Positions 37,505 through 43,588 of a stretch of DNA of 64,000 nt are shown piece after piece. The DNA comes from Planctomycetia bacterium (lineage in GTDB: Bacteria; Planctomycetota; Brocadiia; Brocadiales; Brocadiaceae). The stretch spans positions 1 to 64,000 of the forward strand of contig JABTVC010000001.1 in NCBI GenBank assembly GCA_015075005.1. Reading direction: 5' to 3'. Under the pieces are notes generated by a model. It was not told the DNA's origin. It saw only the letters and a program-made list of their open reading frames with translations, and did not search any database. The stretch's first letter is position 1. The number at the start of each line of letters is the position of its first letter. Both the position numbers and the translations under genes were made by a program.

Positions 37505-37731
37505 AATTTCTCGACATCCAGAGGGCTGCTCTTTCCTCCGACGATCTCCTGGCGGACCTGACGTGCGGCTCCGATAAGCTTATCCTGGGTTCTGGAAAAC
37601 GAATTCTTCCACTTAGCCTCATCCCGGATGTCCTCGATGTAGTCGCGCATATGCTCGACAACGGTTTCCTGAAGCTGTTCCGGCACAGTTTCAAGCATCT
37701 TAATCATAGTTGTGGCCGCAGATGTATCCAT
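37501..37731 (-). CDS. antitoxin partner of RelE/HigB-like toxin
   Basis: A 76-residue helical protein (MDTSAATTMIKMLETVPEQL, then EHMRDYIEDIRDEAKWKNSF). Overlaps the toxin start by ATGA. It matches the general type of antitoxin found with this toxin subgroup; no DNA-binding motif is evident. GGAGGGATAAAC lies upstream of the ATG. Confidence 0.7.
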   Translation of the reverse strand: MDTSAATTMIKMLETVPEQLQETVVEHMRDYIEDIRDEAKWKNSFSRTQDKLIGAARQVRQEIVGGKSSPLDVEKL

Positions 37732-37843
37732 AGTTTATCCCTCCTTATTTATCCCTATTATCAATGTAATGGGGTCAAATCTTCATTATTCAATTATCAT
37801 TCACTTCAATTTCTGACTAATTATTTTTGCAACTTTTCAATAT

Positions 37844-38338
37844 TTAAATTCCAATATCTAATTTTATTTGTTCTATAAGCTTATCGCTTATCCAGAAACC
37901 ATTAAACCTTAGCCTGTAAATCTCTTTAACAGGATCTTCCACCAGACCTCTTTGCCATGCCAATCTTATAACACCTATTGTCCCCATAACTTTAAGATTA
38001 ACAGAAGTGGCAAATAGACGCGGCTCTCTGTTGTCAAGCAGTAATAAATCAGCGCTGAGTTCCTGTCCAAGAGTTATAACCTCAGCCTCACCATCATCTA
38101 AAATTGCTCTAAGGGCGTCAATTTCTTGCTTGTTTCTTGCCGAAACTACTTTTATCCAGCTTTTACAGGCACTTTTTATAGCACCTACTCCAGGCTTTTC
38201 CTCTCCATTTGTTACAACTTCTTTATAAACTGCTTCTGGAATTATTATTTCTTTCCACAAGTCGTTCAGAATATGCAGCAAATTGATTCCGGTTAATGCT
38301 ATTAATGGAGAGGCATTGGATATAACCTTAAGCATCAT
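37844..38338 (-). CDS. DUF3368 PIN-like toxin, full length
   Basis: A 164-residue protein: LKVISNASPLIALTGINLLH at the N-terminus, IIPEAVYKEVV (about 33), ILDDGEAEVITLGQEL (about 80-95), LLLLDNREPRLFA (about 100) and GTIGVIRLAWQRGLV. This is the complete DUF3368 pattern with its acidic active-site positions, related to PIN nucleases. It overlaps the UPF0175 gene by 4 bases. Reference for deleted copies at 18.8, 25.3, 27.6 and 31.4 kb. Confidence 0.88.
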   Translation of the reverse strand: MMLKVISNASPLIALTGINLLHILNDLWKEIIIPEAVYKEVVTNGEEKPGVGAIKSACKSWIKVVSARNKQEIDALRAILDDGEAEVITLGQELSADLLLLDNREPRLFATSVNLKVMGTIGVIRLAWQRGLVEDPVKEIYRLRFNGFWISDKLIEQIKLDIGI

Positions 38339-38598
38339 GTAAGTTCCTGGATTGTTTTTAAATCTTCTTCATATTCGACAATATCATAGTGAAGTGGGAC
38401 TTTTCTTTCTCTCAAAAGATCAAGGAAATCCCTCACAGACAACTCTGCGAGCTGCCTTGCCTGACCAAAGCTCAAGAGGTTCCTTTGAAAAAAATACGCG
38501 GCAAGTTCTTTTTTAAGGGTTGCGCCCATTTCACTTTCTTTAAATCCAAGCGTTTTTATTATTTTTTCCGGTATTTCTATACTATATTTAACTGACAT
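38335..38598 (-). CDS. UPF0175 family antitoxin
   Basis: An 87-residue protein from ATG 38598, preceded by GGAGG. VKYSIEIPEKIIKTLGF, LKKELAAYFFQRNLLSFGQA, RQLAELSVRDFLDLLRERKV and the end VEYEEDLKTIQEL follow UPF0175 order. Upstream codons translate intergenic repeat, so the internal ATG is chosen. Partner of DUF3368. Confidence 0.85.
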   Translation of the reverse strand: MSVKYSIEIPEKIIKTLGFKESEMGATLKKELAAYFFQRNLLSFGQARQLAELSVRDFLDLLRERKVPLHYDIVEYEEDLKTIQELT

Positions 38599-38994
38599 TT
38601 CGCCCTCCTGTTTAGCTTCTATGTAATGGGTCAAATCTTCATTATTCAATTATCATTCCCTTCAATTTCTGGCTAATTATTTTTGTCACGAAAGCATAAA
38701 GACACAAACGGATAAAAAGAAATTCCAAATGACAAGCACCAAATAACAAATAATTCACAAAATATGAAATACCAAAACTCAAATAACAAATCCCAAATAA
38801 TACACAAAATCCAATTTCCAAAATTCCAATTTAATAATTACTCATCGCAAAGACGCAGAAAACGCAAAGAAAAGCAGTTCAAAAACATATTTTAGCCACA
38901 GATGGACCCCGTACGATAACCTTTGGTTTCCCTACAGAGCAGGCACAAATTTACACAAATAATAATCTTTCCATATCTAATTCTATTTTTTCTA
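38599..38994. repeat. repeat-only stretch
   Basis: GGGTCAAATCTTCATTATTC (38628), GCATAAAGACACAAACGG, CCAAATN heptamer array (about 38720-38830), ACGCAGAAAACGCAAAG and the GTACGATAACCTTTGG unit (38912). No gene. Confidence 0.7.
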
Positions 38995-39228
38995 TCACGA
39001 CTCCAATAATTTGCTAAATTTCTCTACGGATAAATATGCATCTCTTATTAAAGCCCTCAGGAGGCCACGGTCTAATGTCCTGTGGTCAGGAATAGAAAGA
39101 GTCGTTATCATTCCTTCCTTTTTCATTATCATATGCCTACTGCTACCAATTCTTACAAGTTTCCACCCGGCCTTTTCAAAGGCTTTTACTGCCTTTTTAC
39201 CCGAAATTACCGGCAGTCCTGTTGACAT
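38995..39228 (-). CDS. HicA-family mRNA interferase toxin
   Basis: A 77-residue protein: LPVISGKKAVKAFEKAGWKL, VRIGSSRHMIMKKEG (the G-S-x-H of the dsRBD-like fold with catalytic His, about 32) and LSIPDHRTLDRGLLRALIRD. Complete HicA. It directly follows HicB with overlapping stop and start, the reverse of the commoner hicA-hicB order, which is known for some families. Confidence 0.9.
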   Translation of the reverse strand: MSTGLPVISGKKAVKAFEKAGWKLVRIGSSRHMIMKKEGMITTLSIPDHRTLDRGLLRALIRDAYLSVEKFSKLLES

Positions 39229-39434
39229 TAGATTGTAACCTCGAAACTAGCAACTTCTTGAGTTTTAGCTATCAACTCCTTATCTAACGTTACCAGACAT
39301 GCCTTAATAGCATCCTTGATGTTTTCAATTGCTTCTTCTATAGTATTACCCTGAGAATGACATCCTGGTATAGCAGGACAATGGACTATATAACCAAAAT
39401 CTTCACCTTTTTCAATAATTACACGATAAATCAT
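39228..39434 (-). CDS. HicB-family antitoxin
   Basis: A 68-residue protein: YRVIIEKGEDFGYIVHCPAI, PGCHSQGNTIEEAIENIKDA, the partial RNase-H-like fold of HicB without a separate DNA-binding domain. Coupled to HicA. Intact. Confidence 0.9.
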   Translation of the reverse strand: MIYRVIIEKGEDFGYIVHCPAIPGCHSQGNTIEEAIENIKDAIKACLVTLDKELIAKTQEVASFEVTI

Positions 39435-39597
39435 GTTTTTTTACCTTTTCACAAAATACAAGGAAGTACGTGAGGGTCGCATCTTAAATGTTAAACAAAT
39501 GCTCACGGTGACAAATAATATCCAAAATATAAAATACCAAAACTCAAATAACAAATCCCAAATAAATCACAAAATCCAATTTCCAAAATTCCAACCT

Positions 39598-39805
39598 TTA
39601 TTCTGACTTTGCAAGTATAGATGAGAATATCTTCTTTAACTCAATCGCTTCATTATGAAGCGCCATTCCTTCTTGCCTGTACCTTTCATCATTAGTCTCT
39701 ACAATTAGCCTCAACCAATTGTTTTACGTAAAGAGCAACGTTTTTTGTAAACTGAAATGTCCTCTCTTCAAGATCGTATTGTTTGAAATTTCGGTTTTCA
39801 TCCAT
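39598..39805 (-). pseudogene. internally deleted four-helix-bundle gene, remnant 3
   Basis: Same deletion junction as remnants 1 and 2. The start MDENRNFKQYDLEERTFQFT, about 12 further codons, then WLRLIVETNDERYRQEGMAL and EAIELKKIFSSILAKSE. Confidence 0.75.
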
Positions 39806-40110
39806 TGGAATTTATTTGTTATTTGGATATTGTAGTTTGGTGCTTTTCAAATAATTCACAAAATATGAAATACCAAAACTCAAATAACAAATCCCAAATA
39901 AATTACAAAATCCAATTTCCAAAATTCCAATTTAATAATTACTCATAGCAAAAAAGTTTTGCCACGAAGGCACAAATAGTTTTCTTACCACAGAGACAGA
40001 CAAATACCAAATAACAAATCTCAAATTCCAAATAATATCCAAAATGTGAAATACCAAATCTCAAATAACAAATTTCAAATAAATTCCAAATTCCAATATT
40101 TCAAACTCAA

Positions 40111-40194
40111 TTATTCTGACTTTGCAAGTATAGATGAGAATATCTTCTTTAACTCAATCGCTTCATATTGTTTGAAATTTCGGTTTTCATTCAT
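40111..40194 (-). pseudogene. four-helix-bundle remnant 4, larger in-frame deletion
   Basis: A 27-codon open frame, MNENRNFKQY joined in frame to EAIELKKIFSSILAKSE and TAA. The deletion is larger than in remnants 1-3 and its junction differs (the end points share the word TGAAG/CGATC-like bases), so it arose separately or by a second deletion. Confidence 0.75.
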
Positions 40195-40299
40195 TGGAAT
40201 TTATTTGTTATTTGGATATTGTAGTTTGGTGCTTTTCAAATAATTCACAAAATGTGAAATAACAAATCCCAAATCCCAAATCCCAAATAAATCACAAAA

Positions 40300-40560
40300 T
40301 CCAATCACCAAAATTCAAAACATCTATTTTTTCTACAAATAATACTTTATCGGTTTTATTAATGCTAAATATTATTCTTATTTTCCCTTTCCTTATCCGG
40401 TAATAACCTTCCCATTCTCCTTCGGGTTTCTTTAAATTAATATTTATATTCACACCCTTTATTTTCATGAAAAACTTTCTTAATTCTTCTTTCACTTCTT
40501 CATGTATATTTTGTCTTTTAATAAATTTTTCTGCTCTCTTGAATAATCTATCCTCCAGTT
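40300..40560 (-). pseudogene. truncated RelE-type toxin copy
   Basis: About 90 percent identical by eye to the RelE gene at 22375-22647 (LKKPEGEWEGYYRIRKGKIR, INKTDKVLFVEKID). The N-terminal codons are broken by a lost base near 40533 and the start is gone, replaced by sequence leading into the nucleotidyltransferase fragment. No antitoxin gene accompanies it. Confidence 0.75.
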
Positions 40561-40586
40561 AAACAGAGTTAATAGTTACAATAATA

Positions 40587-40988
40587 TCACAATATTATTC
40601 CAAGAAAGTCTTTTGGAAATAGTTCACCCCCACACTTGCCCTCCCCCATCAAGGGGGAGATAACAGGGCAACTTCCCGTTTGTACAAATTTACCAATGTC
40701 TATTTCCCCGCCCCTTGTGGGAGGGGTTAGGGGAGGGGGCTGCACTGTTACGCGTTTTGAAATATTTAAGGTATTTATTAAAGAGACGCGTTTTTCCATG
40801 CTTTTATAGAGTAACGGGGCGATACGCCATTCCTGGGATCTCTGGTAGACCCGGTTCCAGCCAAAGGATTTAAAATCAAATGCAGGAAAATTATCGCTGC
40901 TTCCGCTGAATTCTGAGCGGAGGCAGGTGATGATGAATTGCTCTTCAGGGGTTAGGCCGAGATCGTCTAGTAATGATTCAGTTCTCAT
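40587..40988 (-). pseudogene. nucleotidyltransferase N-terminal fragment with inserted repeat, copy 1
   Basis: The first 60 residues (LGLTPEEQFIITCLRSEFSG, then FDFKSFGWNRVYQRSQEWRI and APLLYKSMEKR) match the start of 'nucleotidyltransferase family' proteins often found in glycan and PQQ-like clusters. After EKR, about 58 codons translate a G/C-rich palindromic repeat (PPPLTPPTRGGE ... SPLMGEGKCGGEL) in frame. Native FPKDF then resumes for about 9 codons before a stop. The nucleotidyltransferase core is missing. Confidence 0.7.
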
Positions 40989-41077
40989 TTTTAACCACGG
41001 AATTTATTAAATTCCAAATCTCAAATTAATTTTCCGATTGTCTTATTTCGATGTCTCGGATATTTTTCATTAAAATA

Positions 41078-41235
41078 TTATACAAACTCAATATGATTCT
41101 CCAATTCTCTGTCACTTAAAACATTTGTTATTAATTCAACCTCTCTTATACAACGACCAATTGAAAGGTTTTTCGAATGTGAAAATATTATTCCTTTATG
41201 GAATATTCAATATTCTCATCTGCATAAATCTTCAT
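41078..41235 (-). pseudogene. DUF5615 PIN-like toxin with internal deletion
   Basis: ATG 41235 overlaps the DUF433 stop (ATGA). MKIYADENIEYS is the first strand with the catalytic Asp-Glu of DUF5615. After 15 codons the frame stops, and the next frame gives HKGIIFSHSKNLSIGRCIRE and VLSDRELENHIEFV, the C-terminal end. The middle, about 50 residues, is missing. Confidence 0.7.
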
Positions 41236-41411
41236 TTAAGTTTTGCTTCTAATTTTGATGGATATTTTTTTTTAAGCTGGGTTAAGAATGATATGTCCTC
41301 TCGCAATTTTTTATTGAAATAATCTTTATGTTCATAGTAGTAGGATAATGCATCATAGACTTGTTCAAGCCTTAAATAAGGATGCTTTGTTTTTTCAACA
41401 ATAACGGACAT
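41232..41411 (-). pseudogene. DUF433 antitoxin with internal deletion
   Basis: A 59-codon frame from ATG 41411: the start MSVIVEKTKHPY passes directly to LRLEQVYDALSYYYEHKDYF, skipping the 'GxPvIkGTRipV' half of DUF433 (compare 24362-24667). In frame, but lacking half of the winged helix. Confidence 0.7.
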
Positions 41412-41455
41412 GATTGATTCTCCCAAAAATTTCTTAAGGTAAAACCTATAAAAAC

Positions 41456-41932
41456 TTAATTATCTCCGTGTCTATATTTTGCCAGGTGGCCGCCCTTGAG
41501 CAGGATGAATTTTATGCCTGCCTTATTGAATACCCCAGAAATTTCCGCCAGGTCTTTATAAATTGCATCGTTAGCGACACGGGTAATGAGATACCCTGGC
41601 TTTATTTTTTCAATGAAGTCTTTTGGGATGTTTGGTTTTTGACAACCCCCTTGATCCCCCTTTATTAATGGGTAACAACCCCCTGTGTCCCCCTTTGTTA
41701 AGGGGGATTTGGGCGCAGTGCGCTTTTCTATGATTTTGTAAAGCAGGGGGGCGATGCGCCATTGCAGGGATTTCTGGTAGACCCGGTTCCAGTCAAAGGA
41801 TTCATAATTAAATGCTGCAAAATCAGCTTCACCGCTTCCGCTGAATTCTGAGCGGAGGCAGGCGAGGATGAACTGCTCTTCCTGGGTTAAGTTTAAATCA
41901 GTCATATTCATATAGTTCACCACAGGATTCAT
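41456..41932 (-). pseudogene. nucleotidyltransferase N-terminal fragment with in-frame repeat, copy 2
   Basis: A 158-codon frame. LNLTQEEQFILACLRSEFSG, FDWNRVYQKSLQWRIAPLLY and KIIEKR match copy 1. About 30 codons (KSPLTKGDTGGCYPLIKGDQ and GGC) then translate two palindromic CCCCCTTTRTTAA-type repeats in frame, after which IPKDFIEKIKPGYLITRVAN and IKFILLKGGHLAKYRHGDN continue the family. It ends at a TAA where the catalytic region should begin. The repeats sit at the same place as the different repeat in copy 1. Confidence 0.75.
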
Positions 41933-42166
41933 GGGTCATAGCTCATGGGTCATGGTTGTTGGTTCAGGGTTTAGAGTATAACCACAGATTTCACAGATTA
42001 CACGGATTATTTAAATCACAAATCTCAAAAACCAAAATACAAATAAACAGTTAAATTCCAATACTCAAATCACAAATTTCAAACAAAACACAAAATCCAA
42101 TCACCAAAATTCAAAACAGTATGCTGACTTTGCAAGTATAGAAGAGCGTTTCATCATATCTAAAGC
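41929..42166. repeat. heptamer arrays of two kinds
   Basis: TTCATGG/GTCATAG/CTCATGG/GTCATGG units (41929-41977) pass without a break in phase into ACAGATT/TCACAGA/TTACACG and then CCAAATN-type heptamers (to about 42115). The end of the four-helix-bundle gene (CTGACTTTGCAAGTATAGA) is at 42123-42141. Confidence 0.8.
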
Positions 42167-42430
42167 CTATGGAACACCTGCCATGCTTACCTCTTCAATC
42201 GAGGAATGCTTCCTCCATTTCTTAACATAAATATATATTACAGGCTGATTTGTTTCTCTGTTTTTTAGAGATGTCTCTTTATGCCAATTATTGAACCCCT
42301 CCTCCCCTTCAACCTGAAATATAATTAAGGCATTCGCTGGGACTCTGTCTGCAAACTCCTCATTTTCCATTAAGTATCTATGAAACTCTGTTGAAACCAT
42401 TGCCAAAAACTCAGTAAATTTATTCATCAC
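42167..42430 (-). CDS. DUF5647-like small protein
   Basis: An 87-residue protein: MNKFTEFLAMVSTEFHRYLM, ENEEFADRVPANALIIFQVE and IYIYVKKWRKHSSIEEV. This order ('F..yl.e.pefad.iP..A.iifq') is the DUF5647 pattern, commonly second in a two-gene TA-like unit. Overlaps the upstream gene by 11 bases. Function unproven. Confidence 0.65.
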   Translation of the reverse strand: MMNKFTEFLAMVSTEFHRYLMENEEFADRVPANALIIFQVEGEEGFNNWHKETSLKNRETNQPVIYIYVKKWRKHSSIEEVSMAGVP

Positions 42431-42737
42431 TTATTCCTTTCATAAATTCTTCTTTATATTTTAACCAATTTTTGTTGATATCCCAATCCCCATAAGTTAA
42501 GGCGCTTTCAAAACTGAGGCTCACCGCTTCCTTTTTCTGGTTCCCTTTAATATCATATTTGTCCATATGCGAAAATCCATGAGAACAGTCATATCTTACT
42601 GCAACTTTCCATTCACCTTTAACTTCTATTTCTAATTGAACACTGAAATAGCTGACCCTTCCCTTTTCTGTTTCATGATAGTGACGCTTTCTTACACCGT
42701 CATCAAAAATAACTACAAAATCAACTATCTTTCTCAT
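42420..42737 (-). CDS. DUF7718-like small protein, probable partner of DUF5647
   Basis: A 105-residue protein rich in beta strands: MRKIVDFVVIFDDGVRKRHY, FSVQLEIEVKGEWKVAVRYD and CSHGFSHMDKYDIKGNQKKE. The C-H-G-F-H segment (about 50-58) may be functional. It resembles the first gene of TA-like pairs with DUF5647; family naming is tentative. Confidence 0.6.
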   Translation of the reverse strand: MRKIVDFVVIFDDGVRKRHYHETEKGRVSYFSVQLEIEVKGEWKVAVRYDCSHGFSHMDKYDIKGNQKKEAVSLSFESALTYGDWDINKNWLKYKEEFMKGISDE

Positions 42738-43083
42738 TAGTTAATTAAAAAGTACGAAGGGCGAATCTTTCACATATAAAAAAGGTATCATAATCTACAA
42801 AATATTACCTTAATCTTGCACCAAACAGAACGCTTCCGTGTGATCGCTAATCAAGAACTAAGAGCATATTTGGGGTCAGAGTACCAATGGGGTCAAATAC
42901 TCTTGACAAATCTATTTTTGTAATTCACCACAGAGACACGGAGACACAGAGAAAATATATCAACCACAGATTTCATAGATTACACGGATTATTTAGCCAC
43001 GAAGTCCCCCTGTACGATAACCTTCGGTTACCTGCAGAGCGGGCACGCATTTGCACAAACAAAATATTAACTATGAGTGTTTC
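42738..43083. repeat. repeat stretch
   Basis: The first 110 bases hold no feature. Then GGGGTCAGAGTACC and GGGGTCAAATACTC (42875 and 42890), CACAGAGACACGGAGACAC (42931), CACAGATTTCATAGATTAC (42966) and the GTACGATAACCTTCGG unit (43013). No gene. Confidence 0.6.
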
Positions 43084-43296
43084 TCACGCATACATAAGTC
43101 TTCCTTTTGGTTCTGGTATTTCTCTACCCAGGCTCCTTGCTGTTTCTATCCATTCTGAAATGGTAATCTCCGCATTCTTTATAGCATCACTATATGATGC
43201 TCCATCCGCCATACAACCAGGTAATTCAGGAACTTCTACAATAAACAAATTATCAACGTCACTCCAATATAGTATCATTTCATATTTATACATCAT
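43084..43296 (-). CDS. HicB-family antitoxin
   Basis: About 70 residues: YEMILYWSDVDNLFIVEVPE, LPGCMADGASYSDAIKNAEI and SEWIETARSLGREIPEPKGR, a classic HicB partial RNase-H fold. AAGGAG lies before the ATG at 43296. Its start overlaps the end of the HicA-like gene upstream. Confidence 0.88.
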   Translation of the reverse strand: MMYKYEMILYWSDVDNLFIVEVPELPGCMADGASYSDAIKNAEITISEWIETARSLGREIPEPKGRLMYA

Positions 43297-43549
43297 CAAT
43301 CTCCTTATTAAGTCTATATTTTAATATCAGGTTTCTTACTTGTTTTACTTGATATGCTTTAGCTTTTCCATCTCTTCATGGTTGAATGTTAATAATCTCT
43401 ATTACTTCTGGTTTTGTAAAAATATAATGATCACCCTTTATTCTCTCCTGAAACCCAAAAGACAGAGTCAACTTTCTTAAATCTTCAAATCTTATACTTT
43501 TATCTGATAATCCAGAAAGAATTTTCTCGAGTACTTTTTTTTTATTCAT
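43286..43549 (-). pseudogene. HicA-family toxin with in-frame TGA
   Basis: From ATG 43549: NKKKVLEKILSGLSDKSIRF, LRKLTLSFGFQERIKGDHYI (G-D-H in place of the usual G-S-H, with catalytic His) and FTKPEVIEIINIQP. A TGA at 43376-43378 is followed in the same frame by RDGKAKAYQVKQVRNLILKY and a TAA overlapping HicB. The continued frame is the regular HicA end, so one codon is abnormal in an 87-codon gene. Confidence 0.78.
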
Positions 43550-43588
43550 TATATACTTGTAATTTTTAAGTCAATTTTCTTAAGAAAT

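Larger units (their letters stand above)
39435..40299. repeat. repeat-rich gene-free stretch
   Basis: AGTACGTGAGGGTC with CATCTTAAATGTTAAAC (39464), CCAAATN heptamer arrays at about 39510-39597, 39855-39935, 40005-40105 and 40235-40315, and two four-helix-bundle remnants with different deletions (39598-39805 and 40111-40194). Nothing else seen. Confidence 0.75.

Noticed and set aside
18813..43549. Superintegron cassette array
   Set aside because: The single gene orientation and small cassettes fit, but no integron integrase is present and the spacers are heptamer arrays without attC-type stem structures; GTTRRRY-like words (GTTAAAC) occur only in one three-copy repeat.
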